Positions 10,292 through 20,881 of a stretch of 64,000 bases of DNA are shown piece by piece (the stretch's first letter is position 1; each line of letters starts with the position of its first letter). The notes under the pieces are model-generated. The model searched no databases and was not told where the DNA came from. It saw only the letters and a program-made list of their open reading frames with translations. A program made the position numbers and the translations under genes. Source of the DNA: Ophiosphaerella korrae (Eukaryota > Ascomycota > Dothideomycetes > Pleosporales > Phaeosphaeriaceae); assembly GCA_028456385.1 (NCBI GenBank), contig JALNQF010000011.1, forward strand, positions 310,001-374,000, read 5' to 3'.

Positions 10292-11605
10292 TCAAAAGTC
10301 TCTGCTTCGACGTCTAGACGTAGGCTTACTCCTTTGGTGTTGGCTAGGCCCCAAACTAGCGCTTCTTCTTCTACTACCGCGCGGTGCAGAGTATCCCAAC
10401 CCACTATCTCTCCTTCGGTCAATGGCAAGCTCGACGACTTCCGTTATATCTTTCTCATGCTTGAGCTCCGCAACGCTATGGTCTTCCCAGATGTGACGTA
10501 TAAGTGCCTTCACATCACCACACACCGAGTCAACATCTGCGTGTCGCGAACAGAGGACACAGGAATATTGTCCATCTGCCGTGTTGCGGTGGCACTTGAC
10601 CACGAAGCGATTCGAAATTTGGAAACAACGCTCATGGCTACCTTCACCCTTACGAACCTCCCATGCTTTCCCAGGGGAAAGGTGCAATGTTCGTTGGCAG
10701 TGTGGGCAGTACGGCACAGACTCAGAGGTGATGCTTGTTGAGAGCTGTTGGGAGGGGTGCCGCTGAAGGTCTATAGAGTACAAACAGAACAGGTTATGGG
10801 GCGTAGATTTCATGTCATATGATGTTGGACCTGTCGTGGACGTGGTATCTGTATCTGTTCTATCAGTCTTAGGCCTACCACGCCACTCCAGCACTGTTGT
10901 GTTAACCGGACTGCCACTACGACATCGGGAGGGCTCCCGATATTTCACAAGAGACGTCGACGATGAGCTTTCCCCGGTGGCAGCGATCGGAGCTTGGGAC
11001 GTTTGAGTGGGATTTGAGCGCTTGACTGGCGAGTGCGAAGAGCGGGGCGTAAGACGTAATGCGGTCTGCTGTCGTTGTAATTGAGTCGCCAGTATATCTA
11101 CTGAAGCTATCCCCGCCGCCCGTGAAGCTGCGCTGAGTTTGGATAACTGATGGGATATGCTCTCCGATGAAGTGGGTCCGTAGAGAAACGTTGTTACCAA
11201 AACACCCTGGAGTGTGATGATCTGAGATTGAAGACCAACCTGGGAAAAAACTATGAAGCAGCTTGTTAGGGTGGAGAATTGGAGGCACAAGTTAAGGCCC
11301 GACTTACCATCACCCACGGCAAAACGAGTGCCAATTTTTTGAAATCCAATCTCAAACTCTCGTGTGACCGCCACTTTGTCCACTACCAAATCTTCCTCTT
11401 CCGCCAGACCATCATCTTTGGCATACTCGATCCTTCTGGATATCGGGTAGCCCTTCGATCGTAGACTCAGCTCATAGTCTCTCTTCTCTTTGACTTTGAG
11501 TGTCTGATAAAGATCTCGAGTGGCATCAAACACATCTAATAATGTGTATACAAGCGCTTGAACTACATTGGCTGGATCAACGGAGGGATTCTGAGAAATA
11601 GCCAT
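10292..11605 (-). CDS. conserved-looking protein of unknown function with Cys/His cluster
   Basis: I do not recognise this gene. The first ATG in frame is at 11605. A 57-nt intron (11307-11251) is supported by a GTAAGT donor, a CCTAAC branch site and a TAG acceptor; its length is a multiple of three, so the frame is open with or without splicing. The protein is 418 residues. The N-terminal third is helical with charged stretches (DATRDLYQTLKVKEKRDY, IEYAKDDGLAEEEDLVVDK). The middle is Ser/Thr/Pro-rich and disordered. Around residues 285-390 there are paired cysteines and histidines (YCPHCQRTLH, YSCVLCSRHADV, ALIRHIWEDH) that could bind zinc. The tail is rich in Arg and Ser. A signalling or regulatory role is possible but not shown. 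Confidence 0.65.
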   Translation of the reverse strand: MAISQNPSVDPANVVQALVYTLLDVFDATRDLYQTLKVKEKRDYELSLRSKGYPISRRIEYAKDDGLAEEEDLVVDKVAVTREFEIGFQKIGTRFAVGDGKSGLNLCLQFSTLTSCFIVFSQVGLQSQIITLQGVLVTTFLYGPTSSESISHQLSKLSAASRAAGIASVDILATQLQRQQTALRLTPRSSHSPVKRSNPTQTSQAPIAATGESSSSTSLVKYREPSRCRSGSPVNTTVLEWRGRPKTDRTDTDTTSTTGPTSYDMKSTPHNLFCLYSIDLQRHPSQQLSTSITSESVPYCPHCQRTLHLSPGKAWEVRKGEGSHERCFQISNRFVVKCHRNTADGQYSCVLCSRHADVDSVCGDVKALIRHIWEDHSVAELKHEKDITEVVELAIDRRRDSGLGYSAPRGSRRRSASLGPSQHQRSKPTSRRRSRDF

Positions 11606-12790
11606 GAGCACTCATCTGTTTACATCAAAGTCGATAACTCACAATCACACCCATTTTTGGACCGGCTTTCGCTTCGTTGATATCGGGCCGTTTTTGATAG
11701 GAGAACAAGAGATTCCAATGCCTACCTAGGCACCTATCTAAGGGAAGCAAAGCCCACGTTGGGTGCCTTGGGATCAGCAAACCCCACGATTTCTCACTGC
11801 ACCTTCAATGGCGCCATATCAAGCTCTTCAACTAGAGGTAGATTCTTGATAGCTTCATGTCGGGTGGTATGTTTGTACAGCTGGCAGCGTGGGATTGGTC
11901 TGGTCGCCTTATTATTGAACCCGATTAGCACAAGCGACCGCGACGGCCCGCGCCAGGAACAACGCCGCCTGATATATGACGTCAAAGCTGATATGTGCTT
12001 TCGCAAACGGGTTGAATTATCGCTGCTTTGGGCATTGCTGTAAAGTGAGGAGGCCCAAGACGGACATCGTGGGCTTGACTTGTGCCTCAAAAGGTTGGGC
12101 AACCTAACATTTATTTGTGGCAGAAATGCGATGGGGGTCACAAGAACAAGGCCCTGTTGTGATACTGTTACGTGCTTCTTGCTTTCATGAATCAGGAGAC
12201 CTCTTGGATAAGCTCTATCTTACACCACATGCTCTTACGTGGCGAGAGATGGTAAGGTAGGGACCTCCCTGCTCAAGTCAGCACAGCAACACACAATAGA
12301 GCCTTATGCATGAGATGTGGTCTCCCCGATGTCGCTGTTAGGAGCACCTGCAAGGGATGCAAGTGGTTTCAGCCGCTATTTCCTGCAGGATGATGAGCGC
12401 GGGGAAGCTTGGTATCTTGGCACTCCCACGCGTGAGTGTTTCGACCAACCTCCTTTTGCCCCCTATTGCACAAGTACGATTGATGTTTCCCATGCCCACC
12501 TGTTAGGCAGTAATCATCCTTACAACGCTATTCCGAAGAATATCTAATGCCTTGTATCCAAATCGCACGTATCTCAAGGATACGAACCTTGGAATGCAAA
12601 ACACACTCGACCGTCGATCTGTTATAGATACAGTCACGTTCCAAAAGTTTGGAATACCAGACCCACTCTATTATGCAACTCTTATCATTATGGAGAGAGA
12701 TGAGAATACGTAAGAAGGTGGCTGCTCCAGCTAAAGCTATATTGAGGCTCTTCACGGAGGCTTACTACCTAACTAGCGGCGGTCTTAGAT
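11606..12790. other. intergenic
   Basis: No gene seen. The right-hand part (from about 12540) grows AT-rich and probably belongs to the decayed transposon whose recognisable end follows, but I could not align it to a transposase. Confidence 0.4.
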
Positions 12791-13116
12791 TTTTATGAGG
12801 GTAACACACTTCTATATACCTCTGCGGTAACAAGGAGTTGGATAGCTCAACACTAAATTACAACTATAACTTAACTACCTTGCCTAATCTTAACCTTATC
12901 GAGCACCTCTAGTAGCATCTTAAAAAGATAATATATAAGTGCTGTCTATAATATGATAACCCCTTAAAAGCGAAAGACAATTAGGAGGGCTTTTGCAGCG
13001 TGTTAAAATAGTGCTGACGGTATATACCGGGTGTGCTTATACGCAAGCTTATTATAAGTATACCGAGGAGAATTCAAGCTTATAAGTGCGTGTAAGGCTA
13101 GTAGACTAAATACTAA
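12791..13116 (+). mobile_element. decayed Tc1/mariner transposase fragment
   Basis: Only the C-terminal catalytic part of a transposase is recognisable, with stops and at least one frameshift. FYEGNTLLYTSAVTRSW corresponds to the second catalytic Asp region (Asp now Gly). NLIEHL**HLKK matches the family's NPIEHLW block, with two TAG codons where Trp-type residues are expected. RYIPGVLIRKLI and IPRRIQA match the C-terminus, ending near TKY at 13113. The stretch is strongly AT-rich, and the tryptophan-to-TAG changes fit CpA-to-TpA mutation by RIP. No inverted repeats were found. It is a different family from the element at 33.7 kb. Confidence 0.72.
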
Positions 13117-13578
13117 TTTAATCATCTTCAAATACATAAAAAGGACCAAGTTTCTATATAATTTTAGGTAGTGAGTGGTTGTGATTTCGATATTAATTGA
13201 CTCTCGCCCCTACAACATATTTAGAAAGTCCTACAGCCAGGAGTGCGTACATGACGCTATGTGCTAGGCTTTGCTACCTAGATATTTGTGCCATTGAGGC
13301 TAATTCATTTGGGGATACTCCTTGGGTCATACGATCTGTGCCTTCTACGTCAATTCTATCAATCGTGTGTGACCCATCCTCAACCGTTTCGATGATGGTA
13401 GCTTCGCAGTGGCGATGTACAGTAGTATCTGTACTACATCAATGCCGGTATAAAGAGCTCTAGAACACATGTGCTTTTATAACCTATCGGTCATTACTTC
13501 TAACGATCAATCTCTCTTCACTTCCCCGAGACCTCTCGGTGTTTTATAGCACACCCCCTTGAAATCCACTTCATCAAG
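13117..13578 (+). promoter_or_regulatory. upstream region of the AA1-like gene, TATA box at 13449
   Basis: This 460-bp stretch links the transposon remnant to the AA1-like gene. A clean TATAAA stands at 13449-13454, 125 bp before the ATG, and a weaker TTTATA at 13543-13548, only 31 bp before it. A CT-rich tract (about 13508-13537) lies just before the start, as is common in strongly expressed fungal genes. The distant TATA is the better promoter candidate. Confidence 0.5.
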
Positions 13579-14120
13579 ATGCAATTCAAAATCGCTGCTC
13601 TCCCTGTGCTTTCCGCCGCCCTTGTAGCTGCTGCATCTCTCGATACTCAACCAGACATCACCGGACCCAATTGCCCTATTGTCCAACAAGGCGAATACAT
13701 TTGGAAGGTTTCGAAGTTCTGGGCCCGCAAGCTTGATGGCAAGAACATCAACTCTATCGATTTTAACATCGAGGCGACTAACAAGGGATCTCTAAGCTTC
13801 CAATGCGCGGCATCCGCTGATTCACTTCAAGATGGAAGGTTCTACAAGTGCACAGAGAACATGTCCATCTCATTCGCATTCCAGGCAAATCGTAGTGGGC
13901 TGTTACTGAAGCAGGATATATCAGATAAGTAAGTTCCATCCTGACCTGGTACTTTGTTCAAGCACTGGTAAATGTGCTAACTATCCGCAGAATCCAGTAT
14001 GTCGCTACGACTACGATTCCCAACGTTTGCCGTGCAGGCGGTAGTGGTCCAAGCGATTATATATGTCAGGGTGTGTCAGATGCGTACGTCACTCTCGTCC
14101 AGTGGGCATCTGAGAAGTGA
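13579..14120 (+). CDS. secreted AA1-like (Alt a 1 family) protein
   Basis: Alt a 1-type proteins are small secreted beta-barrel proteins known from Pleosporales, where the type member is the major Alternaria allergen and homologues are reported as effectors that bind plant defence proteins. Exons are 13579-13928 and 13991-14120, with a 62-nt intron that has a TGCTAACT branch site; the product is 159 residues. A signal peptide covers about residues 1-20. The family blocks GEYIWKVSKFWARK, INSIDFNIEATN, RSGLLLKQ, and in exon 2 NVCRAGG and YICQGVSDAYVTLVQ are all present. Cysteines occur in the family pattern (FQCAAS, FYKCTEN, VCRAGG, YICQGV), consistent with disulfides. The gene is intact and stands beside a transposon remnant. 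Confidence 0.9.
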
Positions 14121-14633
14121 CGATTCGCCTTCCCGAGCAATCATTGAATATGCACAAAACGATACATTGGCACTTCTAATCTCACTGGCTTCGTTGTTAA
14201 CTTGTTTGGGACTCTTCGCCTCATATATCAACTTTTAGTTATTGGCAACACATACTTTCTGCACTTGTAACAATAGTTCTTCCGTTTCCAAGGCCAAATG
14301 CGCTGCTGTAATCCCAGAATGCACAAGGACGCGTGTCTCAGACCGGCTAGAAGTGACGTAGAAAAAAAAAGCTAGCCAGATAAATTACATCCCCTTCATC
14401 TTGACGTGTTAATGGGGGGCGTTTGCATCGAATACAAGAGATAGATGACGATGCGTAGTACTTTTGCGGCAGCCAATCAAAAGCTTCACTGCTGCATCTT
14501 GGGGCCACATCTCGGCTTGGCAGAGTTCCCCACAATGGACACCTCGAAGCTGCCTTTGCTTTCTTGAAAGAACATTAAATCGCCCAATCGTTCTTTTACA
14601 CACCCCGAGACGCCCCTAAACCTCAATTGAATC
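14121..14633. other. intergenic
   Basis: 3' flank of the AA1-like gene and promoter of the FKBP gene. No ORF with recognisable content. Confidence 0.4.
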
Positions 14634-15158
14634 ATGAAGGCCGTAACTCTCCTCGCGCTCATCGCGCCCGCGTTCGCCGTCATCAACAACGAGGTACATA
14701 CCTACCTACCTACCTGAAGCTCTGACCGCCATTCAGCACAACGGGCTAACATCCGATACAGCACCTCAAGACCGAAGTCACCATTCCCGTCGAGTGCAAC
14801 CGCAAGACTATCGCCGGCGACAAGATCCACGTACACTACCGTGGCACCCTCGAGAAAGACGGCAGCGAATTCGACGCCTCGTACAACCGTGGCCAGCCTT
14901 TGTCCTTCACAGTAGGCCAGGGACAGGTCATCAAGGGCTGGGACCAAGGTCTTTTAGACATGTGCCCAGGAGAGAAGCGGAAGCTTACTATCCAGCCTGA
15001 CTGGGCATACGGTTCGAGGGGCGCAGGACCCATTCCCGCAAACAGTGTTTTGAGTATGTGGATAACCGACACATAAGCAGAGATCTGAGAACTGACTTGC
15101 CATAGTCTTTGAGACGGAATTGGTATCCATTGACGGTGTGAGCAAGGACGAGCTATAG
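14634..15158 (+). CDS. FKBP2: ER-lumen FKBP-type peptidyl-prolyl isomerase (FKBP2)
   Basis: The enzyme speeds cis-trans isomerisation of proline bonds in folding proteins of the ER and binds FK506. Exons are 14634-14693, 14762-15053 and 15106-15158, giving 134 residues, the usual FKBP2 length. A signal peptide ([16 protein letters not shown]) is encoded by exon 1. The FKBP fold is complete, with [18 protein letters not shown], the FK506-pocket block [20 protein letters not shown] and [17 protein letters not shown]. The last four residues are KDEL, an ER-retrieval signal. Intron 1 contains a short TACC repeat. All splice sites are canonical. Confidence 0.95.
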
Positions 15159-15530
15159 AGCATCTATGGAGGCGAGACTGGGAATCTGGGCTCGATGTTC
15201 GATTGGGCATGATATACCATCACGAATACGTAAATAACAGACACCATGAGAAACGACCTATTGGCGAAATAAACAAAAGAAATCCACACACACACACACA
15301 CAAGTGCTGTTCATATCAAAGCGATTGCCTATCCCTAATGCGAACAGCACATGTCGCGACCTGGTCAACCAGAAGAGTGAGAACACTAGACGAATATTGC
15401 GTTTCATTGATTCGACTAATAAACCGAAACGATACAAACTGTCTTCATATCCGTAATCATTAAGCCTTCGTATTACTGCTGATCAATTTCAAACCTGTAC
15501 AGTACCTTATTTTTCGTAAAACCACGCATC
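15159..15530. other. convergent 3' flanks with a CA microsatellite
   Basis: Between the stops of FKBP2 and the E2-like gene. A dinucleotide run (CA about nine times) lies at 15285-15302. Nothing else seen. Confidence 0.5.
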
Positions 15531-18500
15531 CTATAACATGTGTCTGCTACTTCCACCACTGCCGCGTCCTCGGTAATGCGAAGATCCACCATGTCCATTA
15601 TACTGTGTATATCCGTATCCGTAATGACCAGGCGTCTGGGGGTAAGGATAACCACCGTAGGCGCCTGTCAGGAAGTTTGGATGGTAAGTTTCTGAGCTTG
15701 ATCCTGATCCTCCATGACCACCAGTAGACGATCTGGCCTGGTGCGTATTGTCACTCAGATTTGTTCCGCCCGAGGGGGGTCCACCGCCAAGGAATCCACC
15801 ATGAGCACTGCTCGATGCACTCGATAGATTTGGCCCGAAGTACTGGGTTGTATTGCTCCCAATGGGCGTTTCCACACCCACAAAACCACCATAACCATAA
15901 GGACCTATGTTTGGTGCCATCCAGGGGTCCTGCGAATAAGGTGAAAATACTGAGCTTGGCGGTTGCATTGGGTAAGGTGATGTGTACATGATGTCCAGCG
16001 CCATAGGCTGCTGGGCGGTCATGGGCTGCTGAGCGGTTATGGGCTGCTGGGCGGTCGTGGCTTGGAATCTTTTGTTGGACGGAGCTAATGCTCTTCTGCC
16101 AGTCACCCCTGGATTCAATGGGACAATTTGACTGGCATGGTACTTTTGGAACGCTGCCTGCAACCTGGGAAGCATTGCCCAGAGGTCTTCAGGAGGAGGG
16201 TATGAAGGTTGAAAGAGTTCCGCATATGGCACTTGGTGGCCCGATGAGGACGGGACTGGGGCTATGGTGGTAAGCAGGTCATCAAATTCTTCGCCAAGTG
16301 GCGGGTAGTCTAAGTCGGATATGATCTCACCTTTAGCCCATTCAACTGCGTTGCGCAGTATCTGATCCGCATTTGCTTTAAAATGTTGATCAATGACATC
16401 CTTCCACAACGGCGGCGTCTGCTTGAGCCAGGGCCAAATCGCCGTTCGTACTGTGTCTTGGCGTATCCTTTGGTTGTACATCCTGACTGGTACTTTTACG
16501 TCCGATCCAATAGAATAAGACTCGCGTCCAGGCTCGTTATACCACGGCTCTTCACATAGAATCATCGCTTGTATTGATACGACTACTTGAAGCAGAGTGG
16601 ATTGGCCAGGTTCCCAGGGTTCGCCTGTGAATATATGTTAGGTTTTGACGGGCTTCTGTGGACATCACAAACCTTGCCAGGTTCCAAGAAGACTCAAGCA
16701 AACCTTTCCATCAGCATACAGATTAGGATTAAAGGCGATCCGTCCACCACCGGTTGTTTTGAACTTTACCAACGGGGGTTTTGCTGGGAATTCCCCTGGG
16801 CAGAAGATATCAAACTCAAAGAGGCCATTTTCGTATGGTGTCCCGACAGGTCCGATAATGAGGACTTTCTGAACATCTGGCCTGCTCTCGGCGTATCGAA
16901 TAAAGATGCCAGGTGGTAGGCCTGTCTTCAATGTCGTGAGCTGGGTCATGAGGTGCCGGAAGCGCCCTGGCTCAACGCGACGCAAGGTATTCGCAGAATG
17001 AGCATATGTATGAGTGGCCAAAATATGGCTATTGGGCACATCACTCAATTGCGGAACTTCCGGTATCATCTTTGTGACTGGGTCTTTCTCGAAGATGGTT
17101 GAATTCGCATCAAGGTGCTCATGGAGATTGGCAATTTGGCGGCACAGCTGCAGAAGCTCCTGGCTATCCTGTGTTTGAAAACCTCGATTATTGGTTTTGG
17201 CTGCCTGGAGTACCAATCTACTCTGTGTGTTGAGGTTAGCTAGGCAACTGAACAACGAGGAACATTTATCTTGTGATTCCAATTCCCCGGAATGCTCCTG
17301 AAAGGAAAGCTCAAGACGACCGGTTTTATTGTCTCGCAGTGGCAATTTATCAAAGACGGTATAAGAGGCAGTACGATAGTGTGAACTAAGCCGACGTAAT
17401 AAGGCACCGAGAGCCTGATATAGACTCCTTCGTTTTGTAGCATCTTCGAGAGAATCGTTGCGTAGAAGCTCGGAACAGTAGTTCAGGAGTTTGCTCCTGA
17501 CAAGCATCTCGACCAGGGCCTCGGGTGGATCGTACTCATAGATAGAGAAAGTTTCTTGTGTCTGTCGGCCCATTGCCGGAAGGAGGCTTTCCACTAGCAA
17601 TATGTGTACCTCGCTGAACTTATCTTCGATACGCTGTTCAGCTTGTACCTTCGCTTTGTTCGAATCAGGCCTGACGAAACCTTGTGTTCGGAGCTGACCA
17701 CTATGTTGTGACGGTCCATGGGTTTGTGTGAAGGGTAGAGAGCCACCAAACCCCATGCCCCCAAATCCTACGCCACTACCCTGCTTTGGGTGTTTCGACT
17801 GGCTTTGCGTAACTTTCTTTGACCTTTTCATGGAGAGGAATCTGTCGAATCCACAAAGTAGTAACCAGACCAGGAACAGTCTGCCGCCTGCACAACACCA
17901 ACTAAGCTGTCTGCCTTGTACCCGGATAATCGACATGCTAACAGATGGCTGTGGCGTGCAGGCGATACAAGTTTCTTCTGAGCAGTATTGACATGTTATC
18001 AAGGACGTTAATGTGCTCGTTCCCCTATTCCAACTGTCGAGTATGACGGTCACATCATAGTCTGAGCTACACAACAGGCTTCCACATGTATGGCACTGGG
18101 ATGTCCTAAGAAGGTGGGTAAATTTTTCAAATGTTCCCAGAGGTTTTGCGTCAAAATTCTCGCGGTGGTAAGCTACGAGGTCGGGCCCGTGATCCTCATC
18201 CATAACCCACGTAGTTGCTCCGAGTGGTTTCTCTTGTTGTTGCGTAAGAGTCGATTTTGGCGCAGTCGCATATCCGGGATTGAGTCGAGCACTATCCGAA
18301 TAATCAAACTGTAGTTGAAAAGCATGCGCAAAGTTTACATCGCCTTCAGTACTCTGGCTTAAGTAGTCGATTTGGGGGGTGGAAAGGGGAGCGACTGGGC
18401 CCTGGTTCAATTCTTGAGACAGCCGCAACGCTAACTGATAGTTGGTGTCTCGTAGGACGTTTTCTTCGAAAGCCGGGCTTTGAGACCGAGACATGCGGGG

Positions 18501-18533
18501 TTCATTGTGTCCTGACATGTTGGGAAGCTGCAT
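15531..18533 (-). CDS. large BIRC6/UBE2O-type ubiquitin-conjugating (UBC) protein
   Basis: This predicts a ubiquitin- or ubiquitin-like-conjugating E2 protein of the large class. Exons are 18533-16673 and 16624-15531 (48-nt intron), giving 984 residues; the frame is open further upstream but has no earlier ATG. The UBC domain spans about residues 535-720. It shows FIRYAESRPDV, GPVGTPYENGLFEFDIFCP and FPAKPPLVKFKTTGGG, then the active-site block YADGKVCLSLLGTW with catalytic Cys near residue 612. GEPWEPGQSTLLQVVVSIQ and MILCEEPWYNEPG follow and are typical of BIRC6-like E2s. The N-terminal part has a possible zinc cluster (CHTCGSLLC ... CQYCSEETCIAC) and one hydrophobic stretch. The tail is Gln/Gly/Tyr-rich with TAQQPx repeats. 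No BIR domain is visible. Substrate unknown. Confidence 0.85.
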
Positions 18534-20881
18534 GATCTTGTGCGGCCGGTGGGTAGAATTTGCTTGTTTTGATTCCGCGGAGCGAGGACGAGGAAAGTCA
18601 AAGCGAGTGGAGGGAAGGTGGAGGAAAGGACTGGGTGGCACAAACAATGGTAAATTTAAAAGGCCCAAGGCTGTGTCCCACGACAGGTTGTCGTCACTCG
18701 CATGAAGAACGCGGATGTTCCCGACAAGAGATTCGAGACTAAACTGTTATTTGCAAAGTGAATGCGATAGGGTAGTAAACGAAATGCAGCCCACGAAAAG
18801 CGCTTCCATAGCGGGCGAGCTAAAATGCAAAAGGAAGTGTGCATCCTAGGGTGCTGAGATTAGGAAGTTGTGTTCAATCACAGACTCGAGCTGGGCCAAT
18901 CATTGGACAAGAGGTAACAGCTGATACGAACGGCCACTTTGCATTCACGTCAGTCGTCGTGATAGGCGAGCGCCTTTTCTGCAGAAGAAAGATCATTGCC
19001 ATGTGCAGCACCTGCACGAAAGATCACGTGATATCATGTCGCCTGACCTTCCCTCAGTTTCATGCAAAGCATCAAGGTACAAATACGCCCACGAAATATG
19101 TATACAGAGAGGATATAAAATTATTTATACATGCTGGCGGGGTGCGCTACAAGTGCTCCCCAGAGAACATGGAGCACTGGACCTCGAGGCTTCTGAAGTT
19201 TGATGAAAGAGTAATCAAAAATCACAAGGCAAGAGTATTAAATAGAGATCTGTCTGTTTACGAAATGGATTTACTATGCCTTTGATCATGTCGCACTACA
19301 TTGCATCAAACGGGACAACGTCGACCGCTGATGAAAATCTCCACGTCATCCCCGACGCCATACAGCGCCTTTGTGCAACACCCCACCCTCACGTACCAAG
19401 ACTGCCTTGAAGGAAATGGCACCAGGATCGGGTGTGTCGCATAGAACTGCTTGCAAGATACAGAGGCGCTTTGGCGCATCGGTTTGTCTCGCAACGCCAT
19501 GCATCATTTCAAATGTCGTGCCAGCTGGGGACGCAAGAACCTGGGGAGCTAGCACGGCCATGGCTTGAAAGGCTCCACAGATGCGGGAGTAAGTGTGCTC
19601 TTTGTCTTTGGAACCATGACGACAGTGGTCTGCGTAGTGCTTAGCTTTGCGACCATGTTGTCCTCGTTGGAGGGGAAGGAGAATGCTTCTGGGGTGGAAG
19701 GAGAATGCTTCTGGGGCCGAAGGAGAATGCCTCTGGGCCGGAAAGAGCACCCGCGCTGTTGACGCCTGACAAGCAACCACTCATGAATAAATAATGGGCG
19801 TGCAGGGTTGGTCACCGAGGAGCCGTCTGTTGTGGTATGTGACATGCCGTCTTCATTCGACCGAATGAGACTGGGCATCAACAGCAGTCGCATCATGCCG
19901 GGATCGAATGCACTGAATGTCACCATGGTTGCATTGCAAGTATTGAGCATCGCCAGGTTCTTTTTATTGTTTTTTTCTACCGTCTTCTCGTGGCATGGCC
20001 GTAGATCAACGCGGAGATCAACGCAGAGTGCGGGCTCCCATTGAGCGGCCCGCGCCCTTGCGCCCTTGATGTTGTGGGGAAGATATCGGAGGCATGCTGC
20101 CAGGCATCGAGACATTATAATAAGTCTTTTGGGTGAATTCGGTTAGGATTATGGAAACGCGTGCTATCACAAGAACGAGGCTATGAAAGTTGAGTACGGG
20201 ATGAGGAGTGGGGGAATAAATAACACTTTCACTTTATTTTTTCATGGTTCACAACGGAATGGTGCATACACAGGGCTCCTGTTCCACCATTATCATCCAC
20301 GGTATCTAAGGAAGTTGTACTCGAACAATGGCTGTCAGTTTTTGTGATTTGCATCACTTCTGATTGTGCCATGATTGACCATGTTGAGTCACCCTTGCCT
20401 CATGGAGCGTTGGGTGGCTCAACGGCGGGTTGTGGGTCTTTGGTAAAGGATGGAGGCGGCCTCGTTCGCGGTCCCATTGGCATGACTCACATACCAAACA
20501 TTTTGAACATTTCACAAAGACAACAAGATCACACGTGTGGACTAACTTGAATTATATTACCACACGAACAAACAAAACAATAGATTAGTAGAGTCCAGTT
20601 AAAACAATATCGAAGACAAATTTTCCAGCCATACTTAGAAAGTAGTGACAAAAGAAGATCCAAAACACACGGCGTGGGGGGTATCCAAATCTACTGCTGA
20701 TAGAACAGCATGCCTTCGCTCAAATGCATCGCCATGCCAATAAACCAAAAGGAAAGTGAATACAACATAATATAAAGTAAAAGGCGTAGCTTTATTTTCG
20801 AGAAAAGAAGGTGTGACAATAGGGAAGTGATTGTTGACAAGAGTAAAGTAATTATGGGACCCAAGTCCAAGTTCCAGGCGC
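18534..20881. other. gene-free stretch
   Basis: 2.3 kb between the E2-like gene start and the end of the next minus-strand gene. Several open frames of 60-190 codons exist on both strands, but they overlap each other and none has recognisable content. It should hold the E2 promoter and the 3' untranslated region of the disordered-protein gene. Confidence 0.4.
19676..19741. repeat. 22-bp tandem repeat, 3 copies
   Basis: Three head-to-tail 22-bp units starting AAGGAGAATGC, the last two slightly diverged, followed by a short partial copy. Intergenic. Confidence 0.85.

Noticed and set aside
19549..20115. 188-codon minus-strand frame
   Set aside because: Overlaps other frames, spans the 22-bp tandem repeat and shows no domain or splice logic.
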